Shown: positions 52,833-63,581, counted from the first letter of the stretch. The stretch: DNA of 64,000 bases from Enterobacter cloacae (GCA_014169315.1 AP022133.1:992001-1056000), one strand, 5' to 3'. A program made the numbers and translations. The notes: generated from the letters alone by a model not told the origin.

Positions 52833-54086
52833 TCATGCTTTATGACGGTTGTCAGGCAGGAATACGGTCAACATCCCCAAAAGTGGCAGGAAAGCGCAGA
52901 TTTTATAAACCAGGAAGATACTGGTGTGATCGGCAACCATCCCTAATACCGCTGCGCCCAGGCCGCCCATACCGAAGGCGAAACCGAAGAACAGACCGGA
53001 AACCATGCCGATTCGCCCCGGTAAAAGCTCTTGTGCATAGACCAGAATGGCCGAAAAAGCCGAGGCCAGAATAAAACCAATGATGACGGTCAAAATCCCT
53101 GTCCATTCAAGGCTGGCGTACGGTAAAACGAGGGTAAATGGGGTAACACCCAGGATAGAGCCCCAAATGACATATTTACGGCCAATCTTATCGCCAACAG
53201 GCCCGCCAATCACCGTTCCTGCAGCGACGGCAAACAGGAAAGCAAACAGGTGGATCTGGGCATTCTGGACAGATAAGCCGAACTTTTGCATCAGATAAAA
53301 GGTGTAATAGCTGCTGATGCTTGCCATGTAGAAGTATTTCGAGAAAATCAGGATCAACAGCACCGATATCGCCAGGATAATCTTATTCCGGGGAAGAGGG
53401 TTGATGACCTTCGCTTTAGGTTTACCTTTATTCACGCGATGCTGAGCGGCATACCAGCGGCTGATCTGCGCAAGCACGATAATGGCCAGCAGTGCGGCCA
53501 GAACAAACCACGCCACGTTGCCTTTGCCGTAAGGGGCAATAATCACTGCCGCCAGCAGGGGGCCGAGGGAGCTACCAAAGTTACCCCCTACCTGGAACAG
53601 AGACTGCGCCAGCCCGTGACGACCGCCGGAGGCCATACGTGCCACGCGGGACGATTCCGGGTGGAAGACCGATGAACCGGTCCCCACCAGCGCGGCGGCG
53701 ATCAGTACCGCTTCAAAGCTACCGGCCATCGCCAGCAGAACCAGCCCGCTTAAGGTGAAGCACATACCAACCGGCAGTGACCACGGCATCGGGTATTTGT
53801 CCGTCCAGTAACCTACGACGGGCTGCAGCAGCGAGGAGGTGAGCTGGAAGGTCAGGGTGATCATCCCGATCTGCACAAAAGTTAATGAAAACTCGGACTG
53901 TAGCAGCGGGTAGATTGCCAGGATCAGCGACTGGATCATGTCGTTGAGCAGATGAGAAAGACTGATTGCGCCTAAAACTTTAAAGGAAGTGCGCGATTTC
54001 GGCGGTGACGCCGGAGAGCCTGAAACAGGCCGGAGAGCCTGAAACAGGCTGGGTTGATTCACTGATTGCCATAAATACCACGTCAT
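52833..54086 (-). CDS. fsr: Fsr fosmidomycin-resistance efflux protein, 5' end altered by duplication
   Basis: An MFS exporter with 12 membrane helices from about residue 40 (LGAISLSHLLNDMIQSLI, RVARMASGGRHGLAQS). Codons downstream of the 5' end match E. coli Fsr (406 residues). The expected start, ATG at 54072 (reading MAISESTQPVSGSP), is separated from the body by an exact 19-bp tandem duplication at 54011-54048, so it reads out of frame. Removing one 19-bp copy gives 406 residues exactly. An ATG at 54086 reads in frame with the body and would give 417 residues with a changed N terminus. Expression is thus uncertain. Confidence 0.75.
   Translation of the reverse strand: MTWYLWQSVNQPSLFQALRPVSGSPASPPKSRTSFKVLGAISLSHLLNDMIQSLILAIYPLLQSEFSLTFVQIGMITLTFQLTSSLLQPVVGYWTDKYPMPWSLPVGMCFTLSGLVLLAMAGSFEAVLIAAALVGTGSSVFHPESSRVARMASGGRHGLAQSLFQVGGNFGSSLGPLLAAVIIAPYGKGNVAWFVLAALLAIIVLAQISRWYAAQHRVNKGKPKAKVINPLPRNKIILAISVLLILIFSKYFYMASISSYYTFYLMQKFGLSVQNAQIHLFAFLFAVAAGTVIGGPVGDKIGRKYVIWGSILGVTPFTLVLPYASLEWTGILTVIIGFILASAFSAILVYAQELLPGRIGMVSGLFFGFAFGMGGLGAAVLGMVADHTSIFLVYKICAFLPLLGMLTVFLPDNRHKA
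54011..54048. repeat. Exact 19-bp tandem duplication in the fsr 5' end
   Basis: CCGGAGAGCCTGAAACAGG occurs twice in direct succession (54011-54029 and 54030-54048). As 19 is not a multiple of three, it changes the reading frame of fsr. Confidence 0.95.
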
Positions 54087-54234
54087 CTGTTATCAGAAAT
54101 GCAGGGTGTAATTATTATCCAACTAACATACCTGTCTGTGGCATTTGAAGAAAGTCGCAATTTTTAAAACTTATTTGTCTATTCTTGTTACTCATTGTAA
54201 TTTTTGCATTGCCTATTGGTCAGGGAGAGAGAAG

Positions 54235-55887
54235 ATGAAGTTAATGAAGCGTGGCGTCGCGTTGGCGCTAATCGCCGTCTGGGGACTGGCAAGCCTGCCT
54301 GCGCAGGCGTATGAAAAAGACAAAACCTATAAAATTACTATTCTGCATACCAACGATCACCACGGTCATTTCTGGCGCAGTGAATACGGCGAATATGGTC
54401 TGTCGGCGCAAAAAACGCTGGTGGATGGCATTCGTAAAGAGGTTGCTGCCCAGGGAGGGAGCGTACTGCTGCTGTCCGGTGGGGATATCAATACCGGCGT
54501 GCCGGAGTCAGATTTACAGGATGCTGAGCCAGATTTTCGCGGTATGAATTTAATAGGTTATGACGCAATGGCCGTTGGTAACCATGAGTTTGATAACCCG
54601 CTGACCGTTCTGCGCCAGCAGGAAAAGTGGGCTAAATTCCCGCTCCTCTCCGCCAACATTTATCAGAAAAGCACCGGTGAACGCCTGTTCAAACCGTGGG
54701 CGCTGTTTAAGCGTCAGGATTTGAAGATCGCAGTGATTGGTTTAACCACCGACGATACGGCGAAAATTGGTAACCCCGAGTTCTTTACCGATATCGAATT
54801 CCGTAAACCGGCAGACGAAGCAAAGCTGGTGATCCAGGAATTACAGCAGAATGAAAAACCGGACGTAATCATCGCTGCGACCCATATGGGTCACTACGAT
54901 AACGGTGAGCACGGTTCTAATGCACCGGGCGATGTAGAGATGGCGCGCAGCCTGCCAGCGGGCTCGCTGGCGATGATTGTGGGCGGTCACTCACAAGATC
55001 CGGTGTGCATGGCGTCAGAGAATAAAAAGCAGGTGGATTACGTGCCGGGTACGCCGTGCGCGCCAGACCGCCAGAACGGTATCTGGATCGTGCAGGCTCA
55101 CGAGTGGGGTAAATACGTAGGCCGTGCGGATTTTGAATTCCGTAACGGCGAGATGAAACTGGTGCATTACCAGCTCATCCCGGTCAACCTGAAGAAGAAA
55201 GTGACTTACCCTGACGGGAAAAGTGAGCGCGTACTTTACACCCCGGAGATTGCTGAGAATCAGCAGATGCTCTCTCTGCTGACACCGTTCCAGAATAAAG
55301 GTAAGGCGCAGCTCGATGTGAAGATTGGCACGCTCAATGGCCGCCTGGAAGGGGATCGCAGCAAAGTACGCTTTGTGCAGACCAACATGGGTCACCTCGT
55401 GCTGGCAGCACAGATGGCACGTACCGGCGCTGACTTTGGCGTGATGAGCGGCGGCGGTATTCGTGATTCCATTGAGGGCGGAAATATTACCTATAAAGAT
55501 GTGCTGAAGGTGCAGCCGTTCGGCAACATCGTGGTCTATGCCGATATGAGCGGAAAAGAGGTCATTGAGTACCTGACTGCGGTAGCGCAGATGAAGCCCG
55601 ATTCCGGTGCATATCCGCAGTTTGCCAACGTCAGCTTTGTGGCGAAAGACGGCAAACTTAATGACCTCAAAATCAAAGGCGAGCCGGTCGATCCTGCCAA
55701 AACGTACCGTATGGCGACCTTAAGCTTTAACGCCACGGGCGGTGATGGTTATCCGCATATTGATAACAAACCGGGTTACGTCAATACCGGTTTTATTGAT
55801 GCGGAAGTGCTGAAGCAGTTCATCGAGCAAAATTCACCGATTGACGTGAATGCGTATGAACCGAAAGGTGAGGTGAGCTGGCAGTAA
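54235..55887 (+). CDS. ushA: UshA periplasmic UDP-sugar hydrolase / 5'-nucleotidase
   Basis: A 550-residue (as in E. coli) secreted metallophosphoesterase with a signal peptide (about 1-25, ending AQA). Metal-binding motifs HTNDHHGHFW, SGGDINTG, GNHEFDNP and ATHMGHYDNGEHG are present, and the C-terminal substrate-binding domain has the GGGIRDSIEGG and FNATGGDGYP motifs. It degrades nucleotides and UDP-sugars outside the cytoplasm. Start at MKLMKRGVA with GGGAGAGAAG upstream; 30 earlier open codons are not used. Confidence 0.97.
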   Translation: MKLMKRGVALALIAVWGLASLPAQAYEKDKTYKITILHTNDHHGHFWRSEYGEYGLSAQKTLVDGIRKEVAAQGGSVLLLSGGDINTGVPESDLQDAEPDFRGMNLIGYDAMAVGNHEFDNPLTVLRQQEKWAKFPLLSANIYQKSTGERLFKPWALFKRQDLKIAVIGLTTDDTAKIGNPEFFTDIEFRKPADEAKLVIQELQQNEKPDVIIAATHMGHYDNGEHGSNAPGDVEMARSLPAGSLAMIVGGHSQDPVCMASENKKQVDYVPGTPCAPDRQNGIWIVQAHEWGKYVGRADFEFRNGEMKLVHYQLIPVNLKKKVTYPDGKSERVLYTPEIAENQQMLSLLTPFQNKGKAQLDVKIGTLNGRLEGDRSKVRFVQTNMGHLVLAAQMARTGADFGVMSGGGIRDSIEGGNITYKDVLKVQPFGNIVVYADMSGKEVIEYLTAVAQMKPDSGAYPQFANVSFVAKDGKLNDLKIKGEPVDPAKTYRMATLSFNATGGDGYPHIDNKPGYVNTGFIDAEVLKQFIEQNSPIDVNAYEPKGEVSWQ

Positions 55888-55985
55888 CAGCGCTATTTTG
55901 TTCGCCATTTTGAACGCGGGCAGTGCCCGGGATCCTCACGTACGCCGTGTACGTTTCGGTTCCTGCGCGCTGTCCGCGAAAAGAA

Positions 55986-56581
<596 letters not shown>

Positions 56582-56587
56582 CGGCTC

Positions 56588-56666
56588 AACCGAAGGTCTC
56601 CTTCGGCATAATAAAAACGATGAAATTCCTCTTTGACGGGCCAATAGAAATATTGGCCACTTTTTT
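56588..56666 (+). ncRNA. chiX: ChiX (MicM/SroB) Hfq-dependent small RNA
   Basis: A roughly 79-base sRNA in the ybaK-ybaP gap, the same place as E. coli chiX. The seed GATGAAATTCCTCTTTGACGGGCCAATAG is highly conserved in outline (ATGAAATTCCTC region), and it ends in the terminator stem GGCCAATA / TATTGGCC with a T run. It represses the chitoporin gene chiP and the chb operon, and is itself titrated by chbBC mRNA. The 5' hairpin reads CCGAAGG / CCTTCGG, against CCGTCGC / GTGACGG in E. coli, so the stem is kept by compensatory change. Confidence 0.93.
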
Positions 56667-57459
56667 ATTTTAACAGTGACGGCAAATTCCCTTCTCCGTA
56701 CAAATGCAATGCACCCACCGCAACAACGTAATGCCCGGCAGGCAGGGCATTCAGCGTTTCTCGCCATGCTTCATTGCGCGTGTTCATGAGCACATCATAC
56801 AACGATTCACTGAACGTGGACGGCAGCGTAAGCTTACTGTCCGTTGGCGGCGCATCCAGCCACCAGCCGATCATCGTCTGCAGCAAGCGGGCATTGGTGT
56901 GCCAGTGGGTCAGGGTATCCTCCAGCAGTATCTGTCCATCATCCGGTAACTGACGAAGCAGGGCAATCTGGCTGTCGGCCCCTTCCAGCTCAATAACCGG
57001 AAGATGGCGTGCCCGCGCAACGTTCAGCAACTGATAGTCGATGCCATAATCTCCACGCAGGCCAAGACGCTGAGCCTGGGTGGCCTGCAATATCATCGCG
57101 ATTTGCCATAGCGGCAGATTTTCCAGCATGGCCAGCGAAACGCCCGTTTCATCTGCCACCCGTTCCAGTTCGCGCAGCTGTGTTTCGCTAAGACGCTCAG
57201 CCAGTGGAATATCGCTCTCAAGCCCGACAAACGGCGACTCGTGGCCTGAAATATCGGCCTCGACAATCAGCGCATCGGCCTGTTTTAGCAGCTTTAACAG
57301 ACCGGGTGGCAGGGGAGACATATCCTGTGTCCCCATATGGATGCTGCCCACAAGATGCAGATTCTGCCCACCGGGAAGTGAGATATCCATACCGGGCCAG
57401 GCATAGCGACGGGGGAAGAGGGCGCGAAACGATGCTTTTATACGGCTAAACAGACTCAT
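56665..57459 (-). CDS. ybaP: YbaP, TraB/PrgY/GumN-family protein
   Basis: A 264-residue protein (as in E. coli). TraB-family motifs: LVGSIHMGTQDMSPLP (HxGS-like), the LIVEADI region, GIDYQLL and VAVGALHLYGEGN near the C terminus. Related proteins are proposed metalloproteases; function in enterobacteria is unknown. Start at MSLFSRIKAS with AGGGAGC upstream; the frame is open 18 codons earlier. Its stop lies inside the chiX terminator region on the opposite strand. Confidence 0.92.
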   Translation of the reverse strand: MSLFSRIKASFRALFPRRYAWPGMDISLPGGQNLHLVGSIHMGTQDMSPLPPGLLKLLKQADALIVEADISGHESPFVGLESDIPLAERLSETQLRELERVADETGVSLAMLENLPLWQIAMILQATQAQRLGLRGDYGIDYQLLNVARARHLPVIELEGADSQIALLRQLPDDGQILLEDTLTHWHTNARLLQTMIGWWLDAPPTDSKLTLPSTFSESLYDVLMNTRNEAWRETLNALPAGHYVVAVGALHLYGEGNLPSLLK

Positions 57460-57536
57460 ACGCGCTCCCTGAATAGAAAGACTCATGCTAGCGCGTGGGG
57501 ATGGGCGGTGCAACTGCTGAACCGGTGGGCATTTTC

Positions 57537-57567
57537 GTAGGCCGGGGACGCGAGCGCGCCACCCGGC
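57537..57567. repeat. Classic REP/PU-type element
   Basis: GTAGGCCGGGGACGCGAGCG and CGCCACCCGGC: the enterobacterial REP palindrome, between copA and ybaP. Confidence 0.75.
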
Positions 57568-57576
57568 TGTTTTGCA

Positions 57577-60075
57577 TCACTCTTTCGGTTTAAACCTCAA
57601 CAACCGGTTTGCGTTACTCACCACGGTAATGGAGGAGAGTGCCATTGCGGCACCTGCCACCACCGGGTTCAGCAGCGTGCCGGTCAGCGGCCACAAAATT
57701 CCGGCGGCAATCGGGATGCCGAGCGAGTTGTAGATAAACGCGCCCAACAGGTTCTGCTTCATATTGCGCAGGGTCGCTTTTGAAATGGCCAGCGCATCCG
57801 CAACGCCCATCAGGCTGTGGCGCATCAGCGTAATCGCCGCGGTTTCAATGGCGACATCGCTCCCACCGCCCATCGCAATACCCACTTCTGCCTGCGCCAG
57901 CGCCGGGGCGTCGTTGATCCCGTCGCCCACCATCGCGACCTGGCGGCCCTGGCTCTGCAGTTTCTTGATTGCATCGGCTTTGCCATCCGGCAGTACGCCC
58001 GCAATCACCTCATCAATACCTGCCTCTTTGGCAATGGCGTTGGCGGTTGTTGGGTTATCTCCGGTCAGCATCACCAGACGATAGCCTGCGCGGTGCAGAC
58101 GTTTAAGGGCGTCCACGCTGTCCTGTCGCAACGGATCGCGAACGGCCAATAGCGCGGCGGCTTTGCCGTCTATGGCGAGCAGAACCGGCGTTGCTCCCTG
58201 TGATGCCTGAACGTGCAGTTCACTCTCCAGGGCTGACGTATCAATGCCGTTTTCATTCAGTAACGCCCGGTTACCGAGCAGCAGCGTATGGTCTTCGGCT
58301 TCACCGCTCACGCCCAGTCCGCGCAGGGTGCGGAAGTTGCTCACCTGCGGCAGGCTGGCGTTTTCCGCTTTTTCTATAATGGCGCGCGCCAGTGGGTGGC
58401 TGGAACCTTGCTCCAGCGCAGCGGCCAGGCGCAGTGCTTCAGCGTCAGAAATGCCCACGGTATTCACCGCCACGACCTGCGGTTTACCTTCTGTCAGCGT
58501 ACCGGTTTTATCAAAGACCAGCGTGTCGAGCGTACTGGCGCGCTGCAGGGCGTCGGCATCGCGTACCAGCACGCCAAACTCGGCGGCGCGGCCAACGCCT
58601 GAGATAATCGACATCGGTGTCGCGAGGCCGAGCGCACACGGACAGGCAATAATCAGTACCGTGGTGGCAATGACCAGGGTGTAGACAATCTGAGGGGCCG
58701 GGCCGAAGAAATACCAGATAGCCGCGCTCAGCAGCGCAATACAGACCACCACCGGGACAAAAATGGCGGAAATTTTATCGGCAAGCTGGCCAATTTCCGG
58801 TTTACTGCTCTGCGCCTGGCGCACCATGCGAATAATACGTGACAGCGTGGTGTGGCTGCCGACTGCACTGGCGCGGAACAGCACGCTACCGTCCTGTACC
58901 ACCGTTCCCGCATGGACAGCATCGCCCGATGATTTTTGCTGCGGGATGGGTTCCCCGGTCAGCATTGCTTCGTCAAACCAGGCTTCACCCTGGGTAATTT
59001 CACCGTCAACGGGAACGCGGTCGCCGGTGGTCAGGCGCAGCGTCATGCCGGGTTGAACGTCGGCCAGCGGGACGCTTTTCTCGCCGTCGTCTGTCACCAC
59101 ACGCGCTGTCGGCGGAGTCAAATCGAGCAATCTTTCCAGCGCTTTTGAGGAGCGCTGACGGGCACGAGCTTCGAGCATATGGCCTAAATTAATCAGACCG
59201 ATAATCATCGCACTCGCTTCATAATAGAGATGACGCGCTTCCATCGGGAACCACTGCGGCCAGACGTTAACGCTCATCGAGTAAAGCCATGCCGCTCCGG
59301 TACCCAGTGCCACCAGCGTATCCATCGTCGCGGTGCGGTTTTTCAGGCTCTTCCAGGCGCTGGAATAGAAATGGCCGCCCGCAAAAACCATCACGGCGAG
59401 TGTCATCACCCCAATCACCAGCCACAGAGTGCGGTTATCATCGGTGACCATCATGTTGTCACCCATCATGCCCCACACCATCACCGGAATACCGACCAGC
59501 AGTGCAACAATCGCCTGCCAGCGGAAGCGTTTCATGGTGGCGATGGCCGTTTCCTGCTGGCGTTCGCGGCGTTCAGCATCATCTTCGATGGCTTCTGCGC
59601 CGTAGCCTGCTTTCTCTACCGCCTGCACTAAATCTGCGGCGGAGGCACTGCCCATCACCAGCGCAGTACGCTCCGCAAGGTTGACCCGTGCCTGTGCGAC
59701 GCCCGGTACGGCCTGCAATGCATTTTGTACCCGGGAGACACAGCTGGCGCAGCTCATGCCGTTGATCAGCAGCTGTTGGCTGTCATCAATATCATCAGCT
59801 ACCGGAAGCTCAGGAGTGGCCGCTGTCAGTGCTTCCGACGGGAGTGATGACTCTGCCAGCGGTTTAGCCTTTGGGTGGCTCAACTCCGCCCCGTAGCCCG
59901 CTTGTTTGATGGTATCAATCAGCGCATCTGCGCTGGCACTGCCAGTGACGGCGGCATGATCGATAGTCACTTCAGCGCTCTCAACATCAGGACGCTGTTC
60001 CAGGCTTTCTTTAACGCGTTTGACACAGTGGCCGCAGGAGAGGCCGTCCAGTGTCAGGTCTATAGTGTGAGACAT
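57577..60075 (-). CDS. copA: CopA copper-exporting P1B-type ATPase
   Basis: An 832-residue Cu(I) pump (E. coli 834). Two N-terminal heavy-metal domains with [15 protein letters not shown] (about residue 14) and [11 protein letters not shown] (about 110), eight membrane helices, the Cu-binding CPCALG motif, TGE loop LTGEPIPQ, phosphorylation motif [18 protein letters not shown], and [13 protein letters not shown]. It exports copper from cytosol to periplasm. The ATG of MSHTIDL is used, not the frame open 79 codons upstream. Divergent from cueR, its activator. Confidence 0.97.
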   Translation of the reverse strand: MSHTIDLTLDGLSCGHCVKRVKESLEQRPDVESAEVTIDHAAVTGSASADALIDTIKQAGYGAELSHPKAKPLAESSLPSEALTAATPELPVADDIDDSQQLLINGMSCASCVSRVQNALQAVPGVAQARVNLAERTALVMGSASAADLVQAVEKAGYGAEAIEDDAERRERQQETAIATMKRFRWQAIVALLVGIPVMVWGMMGDNMMVTDDNRTLWLVIGVMTLAVMVFAGGHFYSSAWKSLKNRTATMDTLVALGTGAAWLYSMSVNVWPQWFPMEARHLYYEASAMIIGLINLGHMLEARARQRSSKALERLLDLTPPTARVVTDDGEKSVPLADVQPGMTLRLTTGDRVPVDGEITQGEAWFDEAMLTGEPIPQQKSSGDAVHAGTVVQDGSVLFRASAVGSHTTLSRIIRMVRQAQSSKPEIGQLADKISAIFVPVVVCIALLSAAIWYFFGPAPQIVYTLVIATTVLIIACPCALGLATPMSIISGVGRAAEFGVLVRDADALQRASTLDTLVFDKTGTLTEGKPQVVAVNTVGISDAEALRLAAALEQGSSHPLARAIIEKAENASLPQVSNFRTLRGLGVSGEAEDHTLLLGNRALLNENGIDTSALESELHVQASQGATPVLLAIDGKAAALLAVRDPLRQDSVDALKRLHRAGYRLVMLTGDNPTTANAIAKEAGIDEVIAGVLPDGKADAIKKLQSQGRQVAMVGDGINDAPALAQAEVGIAMGGGSDVAIETAAITLMRHSLMGVADALAISKATLRNMKQNLLGAFIYNSLGIPIAAGILWPLTGTLLNPVVAGAAMALSSITVVSNANRLLRFKPKE

Positions 60076-60143
60076 AACAAAACTCCCGTATAATGATCTG
60101 GTCAGTTGTTGACCTGTAAGACGCTTTTCGCTAACTGTTATGA

Positions 60144-60174
60144 AGGTTAAACCTTCCATCAAGGGGAAGGTCAA
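60144..60174 (-). promoter_or_regulatory. CueR-regulated copA promoter
   Basis: On the minus strand TTGACC, 19-base spacer, TAACCT. The spacer carries the dyad CCTTCC-CCTTGAT-GGAAGG (60151-60171 with flanks), the known CueR box. The overlong 19-base spacer is the hallmark of MerR-family activation. Confidence 0.9.
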
Positions 60175-60183
60175 GGGGGAAAT

Positions 60184-60594
60184 GTGAATATCAGTGATGT
60201 TGCCAAAAAAACCGGATTGACCAGCAAAGCGATTCGTTTTTATGAAGAGAAAGGGCTGGTGACGCCGCCGCTGCGTAGCGAAAATGGCTACCGTAGTTAC
60301 ACGCAGCTGCATCTCGATGAACTGACATTACTGCGTCAGGCAAGACAGGTAGGTTTTAACCTTGAAGAGTGTGGTGAGCTGGTCAACCTGTTCAACGATC
60401 CGAAACGCCACAGCGCAGACGTGAAAAAGCGTACGCTGGAAAAAGTGGCTGAAATTGAACGCCACATCACCGGGTTACAGGCGATGCGCAAACAGCTTCT
60501 GGCACTGGCGGAATCCTGTCCGGGGGATGACAGCGCCGAGTGCCCGATTATCGAAAATCTTGCCGGCTGCTGTCATCGTAAGGCAAATGCTTAA
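60184..60594 (+). CDS. cueR: CueR, MerR-family Cu(I)-responsive activator
   Basis: A 136-residue MerR-family regulator: N-terminal helix-turn-helix ([24 protein letters not shown]), coiled coil, and the Cu(I)-binding cysteines in [13 protein letters not shown] (Cys112 and Cys120). It activates copA and cueO. The start is GTG, as in E. coli. Divergent from copA; its 3' end overlaps the convergent ybbJ end by four bases. Confidence 0.96.
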   Translation: MNISDVAKKTGLTSKAIRFYEEKGLVTPPLRSENGYRSYTQLHLDELTLLRQARQVGFNLEECGELVNLFNDPKRHSADVKKRTLEKVAEIERHITGLQAMRKQLLALAESCPGDDSAECPIIENLAGCCHRKANA

Positions 60595-61043
60595 CAGGCT
60601 TTGACCCGCAGGGTTATCCCTTCCACGGCCACGACCTCAACCCGCGTACCGGCGCTGAGGTCATCGTCAGCGACCACAGGCCACGAGCTATCGCCCACGC
60701 GCATGTGTCCGCGCCCGTTCACCAGCGCCGTGTCGAGCGTAAAACGCTGGCCGACAATTTGCTGTCCGCGCTGATTGAGATGGGCGTCCACGGGATCCTG
60801 CTCTTTGACCTGCCGGTTCAGCCAGCGCCACCACAGCCACGCCGCCACCAGCGTAAGCACGGCAAACAGCGCGCCCTGCCACTCCCAGCTGATGGGCAGT
60901 AGCCAGACAGTAAGCCCGGTCGTGACCGCAGCGACACCGCTCCAGAGCAGATATCCGTTGCCGCCAAGCATCTCTGCGGCCAGCAATAAGCCACCCAGGC
61001 TTAGCCAGAAGGCGTGGGGATGTGCGACGATAAGCTCAATCAT
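60591..61043 (-). CDS. ybbJ: YbbJ, NfeD-like membrane protein
   Basis: A 150-residue NfeD-type protein: membrane helices in the first 75 residues ([48 protein letters not shown]) and a C-terminal OB-fold-like domain ([26 protein letters not shown]). NfeD partners with stomatin-family proteins, here QmcA, with which it shares an ATGA-type overlap. Function is not established. Confidence 0.93.
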   Translation of the reverse strand: MIELIVAHPHAFWLSLGGLLLAAEMLGGNGYLLWSGVAAVTTGLTVWLLPISWEWQGALFAVLTLVAAWLWWRWLNRQVKEQDPVDAHLNQRGQQIVGQRFTLDTALVNGRGHMRVGDSSWPVVADDDLSAGTRVEVVAVEGITLRVKAC

Positions 61044-61954
61044 TTTCTGCGCTCGTTTCCGCTGTCTTTGATGAGCTCGGCGATACCGGCAATCGAACCC
61101 ATCAGGCTGCTGGCATCCAGTGGCATCATCACCACTTTACTGTTATTCGCAGAGCCAATCTCTTTCAGCGCGTCGGTATATTTTTGTGCCACGAAATAGT
61201 TCACGGCCTGGATGTCACCCGCAGCAATCGCCTCGGAGACCATCTGGGTCGCGCGGGCTTCCGCTTCGGCTGAACGTTCACGCGCTTCGGCCTGTAAAAA
61301 TGCCGACTGGCGATCGCCCTCGGCTTTCAGGATCTGCGACTGCTTTTCCCCTTCGGCTTTCAGGATCTCGGCCTGACGCACCCCTTCGGCTTCAAGAATA
61401 TAGGCGCGCTTGGTTCGTTCGGCTTTCATCTGGGCATTCATGGAGGCGATAAGCTCCGCCGGTGGGCGAACGTCGCGGATCTCAATACGGGTGACTTTAA
61501 TCCCCCACGGATTCGTCGCTTCGTCGACAATATGCAGCAGACGGGTGTTGATGCTGTCGCGCTGAGAGAGCATTTCGTCCAGCTCCATAGAACCGAGCAC
61601 GGTACGGATATTGGTCATCGTCAGGTTAACGATAGCCAGCTCCAGGTTGCTCACTTCATATGCCGCTTTCGGGGCGTCAATCACCTGGATAAAACAGACG
61701 GCATCAATGGTGACGTTGGCGTTATCTTTAGAGATAATTTCCTGGGAGGGAATATCCAGCACCTGTTCCATCATGTTGATCTTGCGACCAATCCTGTCCA
61801 TGAAAGGGACAATCAGGCTTAAGCCCGGCTGGAGCGTATTGGTATAACGGCCAAAGCGTTCAACAGTCCACTGGAAGCCCTGCGGGACAATTTTTACCCC
61901 TGCGCCGACGATAACCAGCGCGACGAAGATAAGAACCGGAACAACAATGAGCAT
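61040..61954 (-). CDS. qmcA: QmcA, SPFH/stomatin-family membrane protein
   Basis: A 304-residue SPFH-domain protein (YbbK): an N-terminal membrane helix ([21 protein letters not shown]), SPFH/band-7 domain ([14 protein letters not shown] ... [15 protein letters not shown] in outline), then a long coiled coil rich in Glu/Ala repeats ([20 protein letters not shown] in outline). It forms ring- or cage-like assemblies and is linked to membrane-protease quality control. Operon with ybbJ (overlap). Confidence 0.95.
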   Translation of the reverse strand: MLIVVPVLIFVALVIVGAGVKIVPQGFQWTVERFGRYTNTLQPGLSLIVPFMDRIGRKINMMEQVLDIPSQEIISKDNANVTIDAVCFIQVIDAPKAAYEVSNLELAIVNLTMTNIRTVLGSMELDEMLSQRDSINTRLLHIVDEATNPWGIKVTRIEIRDVRPPAELIASMNAQMKAERTKRAYILEAEGVRQAEILKAEGEKQSQILKAEGDRQSAFLQAEARERSAEAEARATQMVSEAIAAGDIQAVNYFVAQKYTDALKEIGSANNSKVVMMPLDASSLMGSIAGIAELIKDSGNERRK

Positions 61955-62090
61955 AAAAACCTCCTGTTTTGCATGCCTGCGTGGGAAATAATTGCGAGTT
62001 TATTGACCCTAAGTATAAGAGGAAAGTCGCCTTGCAATCACTAAAGCCAGTAGACTACTGCTAATTATTGGGATGAAGACAGAGAATAAA

Positions 62091-62762
62091 ATGAAGGATA
62101 ACAGCGCGATCCTGACGATTGCTGATGTTGGTTACCGGGTGGGCGACACCACAATTCTGGAAAACGTCAGTTTTACCGTCTCACCTGGGGAGTTTCGTTT
62201 AATTACCGGCCCGTCGGGCTGCGGAAAAAGCACCTTACTGAAAATCATCGCGTCGCTGCTAAGCCCAACCTCGGGAAGGATTTTTTTCGACGGAAAGGAC
62301 ATTGCCACGCTCTCGCCAGAGCATTATCGCCAGCAGGTTTCTTACTCGGTACAAACGCCTGCCCTGTTTGGTGAAACGGTTTATGACAACCTGATTTTCC
62401 CCTGGCAAATCCGTCATCAGACGCCTGATCCCGCACGGTTAATTGCCGATCTGGAACGTTTTGGTTTGTCGCAGGAAACGCTCACAAAATCCGTTTCCGA
62501 ACTTTCCGGCGGTGAAAAACAGCGCGTCTCATTGATCCGTAACCTGCAGTTTTTACCAAAGGTCCTGCTGCTGGATGAAATTACCAGTGCGCTGGATGAC
62601 GTCAACAAGCGCAATGTGAATGACATTATCCACCGCTATGCGAAGGAGCAGAACATTGCCGTGCTGTGGGTGACGCACGACGTGAGTGAAATAGAACACG
62701 CGGATGAAGTGATGAGACTGCAGCCGCAGGGTAGTCAAAAGCGGGAGACACATCGTGGGTGA
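62091..62762 (+). CDS. fetA: FetA iron exporter ATPase
   Basis: A 223-residue ABC ATPase (YbbL): Walker A GPSGCGKST (about residue 45), signature LSGGEKQR (about 146), Walker B VLLLDEITSALDD. With FetB it forms a putative iron exporter that protects against oxidative stress. The ATG of MKDNSAIL aligns with the E. coli start; an ATG six codons upstream is possible. Overlaps fetB by eight bases, so translation is coupled. Confidence 0.95.
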   Translation: MKDNSAILTIADVGYRVGDTTILENVSFTVSPGEFRLITGPSGCGKSTLLKIIASLLSPTSGRIFFDGKDIATLSPEHYRQQVSYSVQTPALFGETVYDNLIFPWQIRHQTPDPARLIADLERFGLSQETLTKSVSELSGGEKQRVSLIRNLQFLPKVLLLDEITSALDDVNKRNVNDIIHRYAKEQNIAVLWVTHDVSEIEHADEVMRLQPQGSQKRETHRG

Positions 62763-63537
62763 ACACAACATTACCAACGAATCGCTGGCGTTTTCGATGG
62801 TGCTGGTACTGGTGGCGATTATCGTTAGCTATCGGGAGAAGCTGGGGCTGGAAAAGGACATTATCTGGAGCATCTGCCGTGCAGTGGTTCAGCTGGTGCT
62901 CGTGGGCTATGTGCTCAAGTACATCTTCAATGTCGATAATGCGGTGCTGACGCTACTGATGGTGCTGTTTATCTGCTTCAACGCGGCGTGGAACGCGCAA
63001 AAACGCAGTAAATACATTGATAAGGCGTTTGTCTCTTCGTTTATCGCCATTACCACCGGAACGGCACTAACGCTGGCAGTGCTGGTGTTCTCAGGCTCCA
63101 TTGCCTTTACGCCGATGCAGGTTATCCCCATTTCCGGGATGATTGCGGGTAATGCGATGGTGGCGGTAGGGCTGTGCTACAACAATCTGGGACAACGCTT
63201 TAGCAGTGAACAACAGCAGCTGCAGGAGAAACTAAGCCTCGGGGCGACGCCGAAAATCGCGTCGGCACGACTGATTCGCGAGAGTATTCGCTCGTCGCTG
63301 ATCCCGACGGTAGACTCGGCTAAAACGGTTGGGCTGGTGAGCTTACCGGGAATGATGTCGGGGCTGATTTTTGCCGGGATTGACCCGGTAAAAGCCATTA
63401 AGTATCAGATTATGGTGACATTTATGTTGCTTTCGACGGCAAGCCTGTCGACCATTATTGCCTGCTACTTAACCTACCGGAAGTTTTACAATGCGCGCCA
63501 TCAACTGGTGGTTGCGCAGTTGAAAAACGTGCGGTGA
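62755..63537 (+). CDS. fetB: FetB iron exporter membrane subunit
   Basis: A 260-residue membrane protein (YbbM, UPF0014) with about seven helices (FSMVLVLVAIIVSYR, AVVQLVLVGYVLKYIF, LTLLMVLFICFN, ALTLAVLVFSGSIAF, MQVIPISGMIAGNAMVAVGL, MMSGLIFAGIDP, TFMLLSTASLSTIIACYL). Start is GTG within the end of fetA. Partner of FetA. Confidence 0.95.
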   Translation: MGEHNITNESLAFSMVLVLVAIIVSYREKLGLEKDIIWSICRAVVQLVLVGYVLKYIFNVDNAVLTLLMVLFICFNAAWNAQKRSKYIDKAFVSSFIAITTGTALTLAVLVFSGSIAFTPMQVIPISGMIAGNAMVAVGLCYNNLGQRFSSEQQQLQEKLSLGATPKIASARLIRESIRSSLIPTVDSAKTVGLVSLPGMMSGLIFAGIDPVKAIKYQIMVTFMLLSTASLSTIIACYLTYRKFYNARHQLVVAQLKNVR

Positions 63538-63540
63538 ATT

Positions 63541-63578
63541 GCCCCTCACCCCTCAGAAGAGAGGGTGAGGGGCATTTT
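63541..63578. terminator. Terminator between fetB and cnoX
   Basis: GCCCCTCACCCCTC-AGAA-GAGAGGGTGAGGGGC stem followed by ATTTTGC. It closes fetAB on the plus strand and may serve cnoX as well. It has the same character as the REP-like CCCTC family. Confidence 0.75.
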
Positions 63579-63581
63579 GCA

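Noticed and set aside
60076..60312. 79-codon N-terminal extension of copA
   Set aside because: The extension would run through the CueR-controlled promoter and into cueR; the ATG at 60075 gives the known N terminus.
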